From JBDKUD01 sp050943315 (GTDB lineage Bacteria > Bacillota > Syntrophomonadia > Syntrophomonadales > Syntrophomonadaceae): DNA of 20,320 nt. The position numbers were made by a program, and so were the translations under genes. The stretch is taken from the NCBI GenBank assembly GCA_050943315.1, contig JBMNOY010000042.1, positions 1 to 20,320 of the forward strand, given 5' to 3'. Positions within the stretch are counted from its first letter, which is position 1; the number at the start of each line of letters is the position of its first letter. This document shows positions 1-7,809 of the stretch, piece after piece. Below the pieces are notes generated by a model. It did not search any database and was not told where the DNA came from. It saw nothing but the letters and a program-made list of their open reading frames with translations.

Positions 1-1
1 T

Positions 2-1138
2 TTAGCCGCTCGCCGCGCCTTTGAGAAGCAACAGAGATACATTCAGCAAACTGAGGACTATATAAGACGTTTTAAAGCCGGTATCAAATCCAAGCAAGCG
101 CGGGGGCGCCAGTCACAGCTGGAACGCCTGGACCGGTTGGAGGATGTCTGGCAGGACCGGGTTATCACTGATTGGCAAATTAAAATGAAGCAGGAAAGCG
201 GCCAGGATGTATTATCAATTACCGGCGTTTCCAAGTCTTTTAGGGAATTAAAGGTTCTCAATAAGGTCGATATGCAAATACACAAAGGCGAAAAAATAGC
301 TCTGGTGGGCCCTAACGGATGCGGTAAGACTACCTTGCTAAAAATGATAACTGGACAGATTACTCCGGATGAAGGAACCATTAAAACCGGCAGCCGCGTA
401 GAAATAGCTTATTTTTCCCAGGAGCATGAGGATTTGCAGCCGGAGCATACTTTATTGGAAGAACTATTGTCTAGCTTTGATATGACTATAGAAGAAGCCC
501 GCAGTAATTTGGGTCGTATGCTTTTTTCTGAGGATGATGTATTTAAAACCGTAAGCAGTCTGAGTGGCGGAGAACGGGGACGCCTGGCACTGTTGAAAGT
601 CATTCTGGCCCAGGCTAATTTCCTGCTGCTTGACGAACCTACCAATCACCTGGATATTCCCAGCCGCGAAGTGGTCGAGGATATGCTGGCACAATACCCG
701 GGCACCATATTGATGGTTTCCCATGACCGCTATTTTATCGACCAGGTGGCAGACAAAATATGTGCTATAGAAGACCAGGGGTTAGAGTATTATTGGGGCA
801 ATTATTCTTATTACCGGGAAAAACTCCAGGAAAGAGCTAATTTAATAGAGGAAGAGAAGCAGGCTATCAAGAAAGATAAGGAAAGGTCGCGTAACAACAG
901 TGAGGAGAAAGAACAGCAACGCGCGAACCGCCGCCTGCAAAAGGAACTGGATGAAATTGAAGCCCGCATCGAAGTAATGGAAAAGCGCAAGAACGAACTG
1001 GAGTCAGATTTATCAGACCCCAGCACCTACGAAAATATGGATAAATCCCGGGCTTTGACCAGCGAATATCAACAAATACAAGCAGACCTGACCCAAGCCT
1101 ATGCCAGGTGGGAGCAACTAACAGAAATGCTCGGGTAA
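2..1138 (+). CDS. ABC-F family ATPase, 3' part (5' end outside window)
   Basis: This is the C-terminal part of a soluble ABC-F protein, a family with two ATPase domains and no membrane domain that acts on ribosomes. The reading frame is open from base 2, so the gene starts upstream; an in-frame TTG at 137 is internal. The first ~45 codons are the charged, Arg/Lys/Gln-rich helical linker between the two ATPase domains. The second ATPase domain follows with Walker A (GPNGCGKTT, from base 308), the signature LSGGERGRLALLK, Walker B LLLDEPTNHLD and the switch histidine in SHDRYF. The last ~100 residues are a Lys/Glu/Arg-rich coiled coil like the C-terminal extension of Uup/YdiF-type members. The protein could be a translation factor or an antibiotic-protection factor, and the visible part does not decide between them. 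Confidence 0.95.
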   Translation, partial: LAARRAFEKQQRYIQQTEDYIRRFKAGIKSKQARGRQSQLERLDRLEDVWQDRVITDWQIKMKQESGQDVLSITGVSKSFRELKVLNKVDMQIHKGEKIALVGPNGCGKTTLLKMITGQITPDEGTIKTGSRVEIAYFSQEHEDLQPEHTLLEELLSSFDMTIEEARSNLGRMLFSEDDVFKTVSSLSGGERGRLALLKVILAQANFLLLDEPTNHLDIPSREVVEDMLAQYPGTILMVSHDRYFIDQVADKICAIEDQGLEYYWGNYSYYREKLQERANLIEEEKQAIKKDKERSRNNSEEKEQQRANRRLQKELDEIEARIEVMEKRKNELESDLSDPSTYENMDKSRALTSEYQQIQADLTQAYARWEQLTEMLG

Positions 1139-1161
1139 TTCAATGCGGATTTGTTTAAGAA

Positions 1162-1420
1162 TTCAACACTGATTAACACAGATTTACTTATGAGGGACAC
1201 AGATTATTTATTTAAAAACATAATGAGTAGCATTGTATTTACGTATGTTAGGACGTAAAAAAGGCGTAATACAAACAGTTATTTAGCAAAAATAGAGTTT
1301 AGTGATGGTAGAGTAATATATAAAAACTACGGTGGGAAAGCCAGCATATATAGATTGATAGCGGTACAGGTTTATTAAATCTGTGTTTATCCAATCAAAT
1401 CTGTGTCCTTCAGTGTTGAA
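1162..1420. repeat. MITE-like intergenic element with ~50-bp inverted-repeat ends
   Basis: The two ends are inverted copies of each other. The left end (from 1162) and the reverse complement of the right end (to 1420) match at 21 of the first 24 bases, both starting TTCAACACTGA. Each arm carries ACACAGATT twice: at 1176 and 1197 on the left, and as the complement at 1377-1386 and 1397-1406 on the right. The copies are spaced 20-21 bp, about two helical turns. The core is AT-rich and holds a broken short reading frame. I see no target-site duplication. The right end lies four bases before the purine-rich ribosome binding site of the thiolase-like gene, so the element forms nearly all of that gene's leader. 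Similar ACAC(A/T)GATT-type intergenic repeats occur in many bacterial genomes; the family here is not assigned. Confidence 0.7.
1223..1378 (+). pseudogene. Short degenerate reading frame inside the inverted-repeat element
   Basis: An ATG at 1223 opens a frame of 51 sense codons that is interrupted once, by TAA at 1256-1258, and ends with TAA at 1376-1378, just where the right inverted arm begins. The part after the internal stop reads like a plausible small protein (for example KIEFSDGRVIYKNYGGK followed by ASIYRLIAVQVY). It has no start codon of its own except a late TTG at 1355. No family is recognised. It may be the decayed cargo of the element or a chance open frame in AT-rich DNA. Confidence 0.25.
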
Positions 1421-1436
1421 CTAGGGGGGGAGAGTT

Positions 1437-2621
1437 TTGAATTTGTGCGGGAGCACAGCTATTACTGGGATTGGTGAGCTTAAGCCCTGTAAAGATGCCG
1501 GGGGCAGGAGTACATTGGAGATGCTGGCTGATGTTGCCTATATGGCGATTAAGGATGCTGGATTGACAAAAGCTGATATTGATGGCCTTATAGTTACCCC
1601 GCCTTCCGAAGATACCTACTTTATGTGGCCGGCTCAGGTAGCGGAGTATTTACAGCTCATGCCGTCCTATATGAACCTTACTGAACTGGGCGGTGCCAGT
1701 GCCGCGGGAGCGGTTTTGCGGGCCGCAGTAATGGTGACGGCGGGAATATGCAAGCATTGCCTTTGCCTGAGCGGAGGAATATGGGACAGTCAGGTCTTCA
1801 ATGACCGGGAGGGCAAGCTGGCGGTTATGTCCAGGGCCGAGATTGACTTTGACCTGCCTTATGGACCCATGGGGTTTAATTCCGGATATGCACTGGTAGC
1901 CCGCCGACATATGTATGAATATGGAACAACTCCAGAGCAACTGGCTAAAATTGCGGTTGACCAAAGGTTTAATGCTTTAGCTAACCCGGACGCTTTATAC
2001 CGCAAACCTATTACCGTTGAAGATGTATTATCATCTCCGATGATCGTTGATCCGATTCATTTATTGGAAATAGTAAGACCCTGTTGCGGTGCAGCGGCCG
2101 TAATTGTCAGCCGGTCGCAACAGGCTGCTGACTGCCCCCATGACCCGGTCTATATCCTGGGTATGGGCGAGGCCTATACCCACAATTCCATTATCTACGC
2201 CCCCAGCTTAACCACGAGTCCGATAAAGACAGCAACTGCCCGGGCTTATGCCATGGCCGGGATAGGGCCTAAGGATATTGACCTGGTATCTTTGTATGAC
2301 TGTTATACTATAACTGTTCTAATTTCTCTGGAGGATGCAGGTTTTTGCCCCAAAGGAGAAGGAGGAAGTTTTGTACAAAGTACCGACCTGACCTATAGAG
2401 GCCAGTTGCCCTGCAACACTCACGGGGGACAGCTTTCCTGCGGGCAGCCTTCATATGCCGGGGGAATGTCCCACATCACGGAGGCGGTTCGCCAAATCCG
2501 GGGAGAGGCCGGACAGCGGCAGGTTATGAAAAACCATCTGGCGCTTATAAACGGCAATGGCGGGGTATTAAGTACCCAATGCAGTCTAATACTGGGGAGG
2601 GAGAACCATGCCGGAGTGTAA
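1437..2621 (+). CDS. Thiolase-like protein (SCP2-thiolase type), non-canonical active site
   Basis: This 394-residue protein has the thiolase fold typical of the acetyl-CoA acetyltransferase/SCP2-type group, enzymes that make or cleave C-C bonds on acyl-CoA thioesters. The TTG start at 1437 is chosen because a G-rich ribosome binding site (1424-1434) sits just before it and the N-terminus (ITGIGE) matches the usual family start. Two catalytic landmarks are altered. The segment that normally holds the nucleophilic cysteine reads LGGASAAG (residues 84-91), with Gly86 in the cysteine position. The usual GHP motif reads GQP (Gln337, within NTHGGQLSCGQP). The gene overlaps the downstream DUF35 gene by 14 bases. 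Such thiolase/DUF35 pairs are known to form complexes, for example BbsA/BbsB in anaerobic toluene degradation. The substrate cannot be told from the sequence. It could be an active unusual thiolase or a partner or scaffold subunit. Confidence 0.85.
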   Translation: MNLCGSTAITGIGELKPCKDAGGRSTLEMLADVAYMAIKDAGLTKADIDGLIVTPPSEDTYFMWPAQVAEYLQLMPSYMNLTELGGASAAGAVLRAAVMVTAGICKHCLCLSGGIWDSQVFNDREGKLAVMSRAEIDFDLPYGPMGFNSGYALVARRHMYEYGTTPEQLAKIAVDQRFNALANPDALYRKPITVEDVLSSPMIVDPIHLLEIVRPCCGAAAVIVSRSQQAADCPHDPVYILGMGEAYTHNSIIYAPSLTTSPIKTATARAYAMAGIGPKDIDLVSLYDCYTITVLISLEDAGFCPKGEGGSFVQSTDLTYRGQLPCNTHGGQLSCGQPSYAGGMSHITEAVRQIRGEAGQRQVMKNHLALINGNGGVLSTQCSLILGRENHAGV

Positions 2622-2991
2622 TCAGATTTTCTGGAATAAACTTACTGAAGATGGATTATACTTACAGCAGTGCACCGATTGCGGGCAATTCGTTTTTTAT
2701 CCCCGCAGCCGGTGTCCTCATTGCCTGGAGTCTGAACTGGAGTGGAAACAGGTTAGCGGCGAAGGTCGGATATACAGCTTCACGATAGTTTATAAAAGCG
2801 CCTTACCGGAGTTTGAAAGGAAAACGCCCTATATTTATGCGGTAATTGAATTGGCTGAAGGGGTAAGAATGCCTGCTGCTGTGGTAAACTGCCCGGTAGA
2901 TAAAATAACCGTTGATGCTCCGGTTACATTTTTGCTGACGGAAATAAATGGCCTCAAACTGCCGGGTTTTCAAATTCAAGATAGCCAATAA
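2608..2991 (+). CDS. DUF35 OB-fold protein with zinc ribbon, thiolase partner
   Basis: This 127-residue protein has the two-part DUF35 layout. An N-terminal rubredoxin-like zinc ribbon has Cys22, Cys25, Cys36 and Cys39 (CTDC and CPHC knuckles). A C-terminal OB-fold runs from about residue 48. The family binds acyl-CoA or bridges enzymes that handle acyl-CoA, and it is usually encoded next to a thiolase or HMG-CoA synthase with which it forms a complex. The ATG at 2608 follows GGGAGGGAG and lies within the last codons of the thiolase-like gene (14-base overlap), so the two are almost certainly translationally coupled and made together. It has about the usual length for the family. The pathway served is not evident from the neighbours. 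Confidence 0.9.
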   Translation: MPECNQIFWNKLTEDGLYLQQCTDCGQFVFYPRSRCPHCLESELEWKQVSGEGRIYSFTIVYKSALPEFERKTPYIYAVIELAEGVRMPAAVVNCPVDKITVDAPVTFLLTEINGLKLPGFQIQDSQ

Positions 2992-3072
2992 TCCACGTAC
3001 GGCGAATACTAAGATTATATTTCGGATAAAACACCAGCATGTATATTTTGAATTTTATATAGGAGTGAATTA

Positions 3073-4158
3073 ATGAAGGATCATGTAGAGAAGGCAATAC
3101 TGGTCGGGGTAAAACAAAAAAGCAACTATGATAATTTTGATTCTTCTCTGGATGAACTTAAAGGGCTGATGGAGGCGGCTGGCGGGCAAGTTTTGCTATC
3201 CGTAAAACAATCCCGGGAACGGCCGGAGGCCTCTACCTATCTGGGCAAAGGCAAGCTCAAGGAGCTGGTGCATCTTGTTGAAGAGCTGGAACCTGATTTA
3301 GTGGTCTTTAACACCGAGCTGTCACCGGTTCAGTTACGTAATTTGGATGAAGTATTGAACGTCAAAGTTATAGATAGAACTATGCTAATTCTGGATATCT
3401 TCAGCCAGCGGGCCAGATCAAAAGAAGGCCAACTACAGGTGGAGCTGGCCCAATTGGAATACCAGTTGCCGCGTTTAACCGGGAAGGGCCGGGAACTCAG
3501 CCGCCTGGGCGGGGGGATTGGAACCCGGGGGGCAGGGGAACAAAAACTGGAACTGGACCGCAGGTACATCCGTAAACGAATTCATGATATTAAGGAGCAG
3601 CTGCAAACGGTGCGAAAAACCCGTGAATTGCACCGTGCGCGGCGAAAAAGGCAGGACTTTACTGTGGTTTCCCTGGTCGGGTATACAAATGCGGGCAAAT
3701 CTTCGCTTTTTAATGCTCTGTGCGAGATTGCCCACAGCAGCGGACATAAACAGGTTGAAGCCGATAACCGATTATTTCAGACCCTGGATACCACCACCCG
3801 TAAAATCAGAACTCCATCCGGCCGTGAATTGCTTATAACTGATACGGTTGGTTTTATTCAGGACCTGCCCCATCATCTGGTAGCAGCCTTTCGTTCTACC
3901 CTGGAGGAAGCTATTGAGGCAGACATTATAGTACATGTTGTCGATGCTGCCGACCCGGAGTATATGGATAAAATGCAGGTAGTAAGGGAAGTACTGGAGG
4001 AACTGGGTTCACCGTCAGAAAAAATAATGACCGTATTCAATAAAGTTGATCTGATTCCCTTCCTTGAGTCTAGCAACGGTCTGGCAGCAATGGTATCGGC
4101 CCGTACAGGACAGGGCTTAACCGATCTAATGGCCCAAATAGAGCGGCGTTTAGATTAA
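3073..4158 (+). CDS. hflX: GTPase HflX
   Basis: HflX is a ribosome-associated GTPase that splits stalled or hibernating 70S ribosomes, notably under stress. The 361-residue protein shows the HflX N-terminal domain with its glycine-rich segment (GGGIGTRGAGEQKLELDRR, about residues 139-157), then a helical linker, then the G domain. The G domain has G1 GYTNAGKSS (203-211), a Thr-rich switch I (DTTTRKI), G3 DTVGF (from 257), G4 NKVD (323-326) and G5 VSARTG near the C-terminus. The length is slightly short for the family (about 360-430) because the C-terminal domain is minimal. An AGGAGTG ribosome binding site lies 6 bases before the ATG. About 80 bp separate it from the DUF35 gene, so it may be co-transcribed or have its own promoter. 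Confidence 0.97.
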   Translation: MKDHVEKAILVGVKQKSNYDNFDSSLDELKGLMEAAGGQVLLSVKQSRERPEASTYLGKGKLKELVHLVEELEPDLVVFNTELSPVQLRNLDEVLNVKVIDRTMLILDIFSQRARSKEGQLQVELAQLEYQLPRLTGKGRELSRLGGGIGTRGAGEQKLELDRRYIRKRIHDIKEQLQTVRKTRELHRARRKRQDFTVVSLVGYTNAGKSSLFNALCEIAHSSGHKQVEADNRLFQTLDTTTRKIRTPSGRELLITDTVGFIQDLPHHLVAAFRSTLEEAIEADIIVHVVDAADPEYMDKMQVVREVLEELGSPSEKIMTVFNKVDLIPFLESSNGLAAMVSARTGQGLTDLMAQIERRLD

Positions 4159-4188
4159 ACACCCGGCAAGGACGAACAGGAAAAGGGT

Positions 4189-4217
4189 TTGTGCCCGGTG
4201 GAATGTGGGTGTATTAT
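4189..4217 (+). promoter_or_regulatory. Candidate sigma-A-type promoter for the LCP gene
   Basis: TTGTGC (4189-4194) and TATTAT (4212-4217) are separated by 17 bases and lie about 110 bases before the LCP start. They match the -35 and -10 consensus at 4/6 and 5/6 positions. This is based on motif matching by eye only. Confidence 0.35.
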
Positions 4218-4220
4218 GGC

Positions 4221-4293
4221 CTATAATCGAACCTATCTTAAAAAAGGATGTAGACAGAAAACGCCAGCAGCGGTAAAATTAATGCGATTATAG
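4221..4293. repeat. Perfect 9-bp inverted repeat in the LCP leader
   Basis: CTATAATCG (4221-4229) is repeated in inverted orientation as CGATTATAG (4285-4293), 55 bases apart, in the leader between hflX and the LCP gene. It could be a pair of operator half-sites or the base of a long leader hairpin, or it could be chance in AT-rich DNA. Confidence 0.35.
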
Positions 4294-4311
4294 ACAAAAA
4301 GATTATGAAAC

Positions 4312-4316
4312 GAGGG
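4312..4316 (+). promoter_or_regulatory. Ribosome binding site that decides the LCP start
   Basis: GAGGG at 4312-4316 lies 8 bases before ATG 4325. It overlaps the alternative in-frame GTG at 4316, so initiation at 4325 is favoured. Confidence 0.6.
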
Positions 4317-4324
4317 TGCTTCTT

Positions 4325-5599
4325 ATGCGCTGGCTGGTTGGTTTAATGAAAAGCAAGATTGTTCTGTTCATCTTAGTATTTGGTGCTTTTTTCACTCTCG
4401 GGGCACTGGTGGGAGGTAAATTCAGCCCCCAACAGTCGATAGAGACAAGCGCCAGTCAAGGGAAGACGGTTAATATATTATTTTTGGGAATAGATGCCCG
4501 GGATACTAAAAGCAATTCACGCAGTGACACTATAATCCTCGCCAGCATTAACACCAAAACTAAAAAAATTGCGCTGATCTCCATTCCTCGTGATACTCGT
4601 ATAAAGAATTCATTTGGGCGCAGCGATAAGATAAATAGTGTTAATTATTTAAAAGGTCCGGAAGCAGCCTGTAAAGAAGTTGGCGAGCTGCTGGATACCC
4701 GGGTGGACTATTATGTGGTAACCAATTTTGCTGGTTTTAGCAAGATTGTTGATGTCCTGGGCGGGGTTCACATCAATGTGGAACACAATATGTATCATGC
4801 TGATCCGGTAAACCCGGAACTGGCTATAAATATTCATAAAGGCTACCAATACCTGGATGGCAAAACCGCGCTGGCCTTCGTGCGCTACCGGGGAGGGCCC
4901 ACTGCGGATATCGGCAGAACCCAGCGCCAACAGCAATTTATCAAAGCCCTGGCCAAGGAAATGATTCAAGCCAAGACTATTTTGAAATTGCCGAAACTAC
5001 TGCCAGTGATAAGTGAGAACATTCGTACTAACATCCCCTTTAAGGATATGCTTTATCTGGCTCACAGTGCCAAGGATTTTGAAGATCCGGGTGCCATCGT
5101 TACCCAGACCTTGCCGGGCTACCCGTATACAGATCCATCAACCGGTGTTAGCTATTGGGAGGTCGATCGCGATATAGCATCGACTATTATAGAGGATTTA
5201 TTAAATGGTAAAAAATTCGATATCGTAAGTGACCCTCCGGATTGGCTGGAAAAAGAGCCAGCAAAAGTTGTTCCGCAACAGGAAGTAATTGAAGAGATTA
5301 TCAAAGAGCAGGAAGAGATTGAAGAACTGGAAGAGGCGGAAGAAGCAGAAGAGGCCAATGAGACTGGAAACGGTACATCAGCGACAGAACCAAGCGATAA
5401 TACGCCTGACGACCCGGCAGATCCTGAGGATCCCCAAGGGCAAACACCGGATCCCGGCAATACCGGCGGAACTGGTGGCGAAACCCCGGAGGATCAGCCA
5501 CCTGGGTCAGATCCTGTTGTTCCTCCAATTACCTCTGACCCGGAAGAGACACCACCGGGAGACAATATAATTACTCCGGTAATTCCTGGAGGTATTTAA
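4325..5599 (+). CDS. LytR-CpsA-Psr (LCP) family cell-wall glycopolymer ligase
   Basis: LCP proteins attach teichoic acids or capsular polysaccharides to peptidoglycan on the outer face of the membrane. With ATG 4325 the protein has 424 residues; the in-frame GTG at 4316 is less likely because it overlaps the ribosome binding site. A short basic N-terminus and one membrane segment (about residues 12-29) form a signal anchor. The LCP domain follows with VNILFLGIDARD (49-60), SRSDTIIL, SIPRDTRI, the FVRYR segment and GRTQRQQQF. Its Arg/Asp residues bind the polyprenyl-pyrophosphate substrate. From about residue 320 the tail becomes Glu/Ala-rich and then Asp/Pro/Gly/Thr-rich, as in a cell-wall-spanning low-complexity region. 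A strong terminator follows, so the gene appears monocistronic. The nearby mannan-type genes make a surface glycan a possible substrate; this is inference only. Confidence 0.92.
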   Translation: MRWLVGLMKSKIVLFILVFGAFFTLGALVGGKFSPQQSIETSASQGKTVNILFLGIDARDTKSNSRSDTIILASINTKTKKIALISIPRDTRIKNSFGRSDKINSVNYLKGPEAACKEVGELLDTRVDYYVVTNFAGFSKIVDVLGGVHINVEHNMYHADPVNPELAINIHKGYQYLDGKTALAFVRYRGGPTADIGRTQRQQQFIKALAKEMIQAKTILKLPKLLPVISENIRTNIPFKDMLYLAHSAKDFEDPGAIVTQTLPGYPYTDPSTGVSYWEVDRDIASTIIEDLLNGKKFDIVSDPPDWLEKEPAKVVPQQEVIEEIIKEQEEIEELEEAEEAEEANETGNGTSATEPSDNTPDDPADPEDPQGQTPDPGNTGGTGGETPEDQPPGSDPVVPPITSDPEETPPGDNIITPVIPGGI

Positions 5600-5656
5600 T
5601 AAGGATAACCAGCAGGCCGAACGTTATTAACGTTGAGCCTAATCATTAATGCTAAA

Positions 5657-5687
5657 GGGTGACGGCAGGTCACCCGCTTTGTTTTTC
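5657..5687 (+). terminator. Rho-independent terminator after the LCP gene
   Basis: A perfect 7-bp stem, GGGTGAC (5657-5663) with GTCACCC (5669-5675), closes a 5-base loop and is followed by a T-rich run (GCTTTGTTTTTC). It lies 58 bases after the LCP stop codon. Confidence 0.85.
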
Positions 5688-5830
5688 TGGTTTGTTCCAT
5701 TTTTCTGTCGGATTACCGGATAAAATAGACTTGTTGGATATTTCTGTTATATTATTAAGGCAGATAAATACTGCGGTAAAATGGAATAATAGGAAAACCC
5801 GGTAATTGTATCGCAACTCAACAACAATTG

Positions 5831-5837
5831 AAGGAGG
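5831..5837 (+). promoter_or_regulatory. Strong ribosome binding site that sets a TTG start for pepF
   Basis: AAGGAGG at 5831-5837 is followed 7 bases later by TTG at 5845. The frame is open further upstream, to a TTG at 5806, but that codon has no such site. Confidence 0.8.
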
Positions 5838-5844
5838 ACTTGTA

Positions 5845-7641
5845 TTGACAACCGGTATGCTGAAAAAAAGGGAAGAAATAGACACCAAGTACAAATGGAG
5901 ACTGGAAGATATATATGCTGATGAAGCTGCTTTTCAACAGGATTTTGATCAAGTCCTGCAATTGATAAAAGAGGAGACCGCTATCAAGGGTACCCTCGGT
6001 AATTCCGCCGGGGACTTCTTAAAAGGAATGCAGTGGTCTGAACAATTAGAACGCAAGACTGAAAAATTATATGTTTACTCGCGCATGAAACGGGATGAGG
6101 ACAATTCCAATCCTAACTACCAGGCGATGTTTGACCGCGTGCAAAGCTTAAGTGTCAGGGTAAGTGGCGCCACTTCCTTCCTGGTACCGGAAATCTTAAG
6201 CATTCCTGAAGAGCAATTAAAAAAGATGGTGCAGGAAGATGACCTTAAAATATATACACACTTTATTGATGAGCTGCTGCGGCAGAAAGAACATATCCTG
6301 TCTCCGGAAGAAGAACGTTTACTGGCGATGACTGCAGATATCTCCACTGCTTCCAGTAATGTTTTTACCATGCTTAATAACGCTGATATTAAGTTTCCGG
6401 TTATTAAGGATGAAAAAGGGCAAGAAGTAGAGGTTACCAAGGGCAGGTACGGCACTTTCATGGAGAGTTCTGATCGCCGGGTGCGCCAGGATGCTTTTAA
6501 GGCTCTTTACGGTTCCTATGGCAAAATAAAAAATACGCTGGGGGCTACGTTAAGTTCCAGTGTTAAAAAAGATATATTTTATACCCGGGTAAGAAAGTAT
6601 AATTCTGCCCTGGAAGCTGCACTTGATCAGGATAATGTCACTACCGATGTATATGACAGCTTAATTGCCTCAGTTCATGCCAACCTGGAGCACATGTACC
6701 GCTATATGAAACTGCGTAAGAAAATGCTGGGGCTGGATGAATTGCACATGTATGACATTTATGTTCCCCTGGTAAAAGATTTCAAAATGGAGGTTGCCTA
6801 TGAAGAGGCCTGGGATAAAATTATAGCCGGATTGAAGCCACTGGGCGAGGAGTATTGCAGCCTGCTAATAAAGGGAAGAGACCAAGGCTGGATAGACGTT
6901 TATGAAAATCAAGGCAAAACCAGTGGGGCCTATTCCTGGGGAGCTTATGACACCCACCCCTATGTGCTTTTAAACTATGATAACAAACTCGATGATGTAT
7001 TTACCATAGCTCATGAAATGGGGCACTCTCTGCATACTTATTATTCCAATAGCCATCAGCCTTTTATTTACGGACAATATACTATACTGCTGGCTGAGGT
7101 AGCATCAACTGTCAACGAATCCCTGCTCATAGATTACATGATTAAGCAAAGCCGCCAACGGGAAGAGAAGATGTACCTTATCAATCATTACCTGGAGCAA
7201 TTTAGGGGGACCGTGTACAGACAGACCATGTTCGCGGAATTTGAAAAGATAATCCATGAGAAGGTAGAACAGGGTGAAGCCCTTACCCCTGATCTATTAA
7301 ATAAAATCTACCGTGATCTGAATAGTCTGTATTACGGACCCGATGTCTTCCTGGATCCGGAAATAGACTTGGAATGGGCTCGTATACCCCATTTTTATTC
7401 AGCCTTTTACGTGTATAAATACGCCACCGGATTTTCCGCTGCTACGGCGTTGAAAAAGCAGATTCTGGAGGAAGGACAACCGGCGGTGGAGCGTTACCTA
7501 AACTTTTTGAAAAGTGGAAGTAGTGACTATCCGCTTAACTTGCTGAAAAAAGCCGGGGTCGATCTGTCTACACCGCAGCCGGTGGAAGATGCCCTGCAAT
7601 ATTTTGGTGAGTTGGTGGCACAATTTGAAGCGCTAGTTTAA
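5845..7641 (+). CDS. pepF: Oligoendopeptidase F (M3B zinc metallopeptidase)
   Basis: This cytoplasmic zinc peptidase cleaves short peptides, about 7-17 residues in characterised relatives, and so takes part in peptide recycling. The TTG start at 5845 gives 598 residues, the usual size for the family (about 600). The N-terminal half is the helical PepF domain (roughly 100-190). The catalytic part has the HEMGH zinc motif at residues 390-394 (His390, Glu391, His394) and the third ligand at Glu418 in LLAEVAST, followed by the conserved C-terminal segment FYVYKYATGFSAA. All catalytic residues are present. The gene has its own strong ribosome binding site, with an upstream terminator and a weak hairpin downstream, so it looks monocistronic. 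It has no evident link to the glycan genes beside it. Confidence 0.96.
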   Translation: MTTGMLKKREEIDTKYKWRLEDIYADEAAFQQDFDQVLQLIKEETAIKGTLGNSAGDFLKGMQWSEQLERKTEKLYVYSRMKRDEDNSNPNYQAMFDRVQSLSVRVSGATSFLVPEILSIPEEQLKKMVQEDDLKIYTHFIDELLRQKEHILSPEEERLLAMTADISTASSNVFTMLNNADIKFPVIKDEKGQEVEVTKGRYGTFMESSDRRVRQDAFKALYGSYGKIKNTLGATLSSSVKKDIFYTRVRKYNSALEAALDQDNVTTDVYDSLIASVHANLEHMYRYMKLRKKMLGLDELHMYDIYVPLVKDFKMEVAYEEAWDKIIAGLKPLGEEYCSLLIKGRDQGWIDVYENQGKTSGAYSWGAYDTHPYVLLNYDNKLDDVFTIAHEMGHSLHTYYSNSHQPFIYGQYTILLAEVASTVNESLLIDYMIKQSRQREEKMYLINHYLEQFRGTVYRQTMFAEFEKIIHEKVEQGEALTPDLLNKIYRDLNSLYYGPDVFLDPEIDLEWARIPHFYSAFYVYKYATGFSAATALKKQILEEGQPAVERYLNFLKSGSSDYPLNLLKKAGVDLSTPQPVEDALQYFGELVAQFEALV

Positions 7642-7652
7642 TAAAGTAATAT

Positions 7653-7679
7653 TACCGGGTGAGCTGGGGCCGGTATTTT
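7653..7679 (+). terminator. Weak hairpin after pepF, possible terminator
   Basis: TACCGG (7653-7658) pairs with CCGGTA (7670-7675) and is followed by TTTT. The stem is only 6 bp with an 11-base loop and the T-run is short, so termination would be partial. Confidence 0.4.
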
Positions 7680-7741
7680 ACTGCCCTGGCACTGCCGGTA
7701 CAGAAAACAGCATAACTTATGGTCTTAAACTGCCTTTTTAA

Positions 7742-7747
7742 TATAAT
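7742..7747 (+). promoter_or_regulatory. Candidate -10 box upstream of the GT/GH130 gene
   Basis: A perfect TATAAT at 7742-7747 lies 63 bases before the TTG start of the fusion gene. No good -35 box stands at the right spacing, so a promoter here is tentative. Confidence 0.35.
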
Positions 7748-7809
7748 GCACCACAATTGCGCATAATTATTGAGAAGGCATTCTGTTTTTTTAAGGGGGA
7801 TTAAAAGTA

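Noticed and set aside
4158..4200. Possible hflX terminator (CACCCGGCA with TGCCCGGTG)
   Set aside because: The stem has a central C-C mismatch, a loop of more than 20 bases and no T-run.
4316..4324. Upstream GTG start for the LCP gene
   Set aside because: It overlaps the GAGGG ribosome binding site; ATG 4325 has the proper spacing.
5289..5570. Overlapping + and - open frames across the LCP tail
   Set aside because: They are shadows of low-complexity, Glu/Pro-rich coding DNA with no ribosome binding site or family resemblance.
5806..5844. Upstream in-frame extension of pepF
   Set aside because: It has no ribosome binding site, whereas AAGGAGG stands 7 bases before TTG 5845 and the resulting length fits the family.
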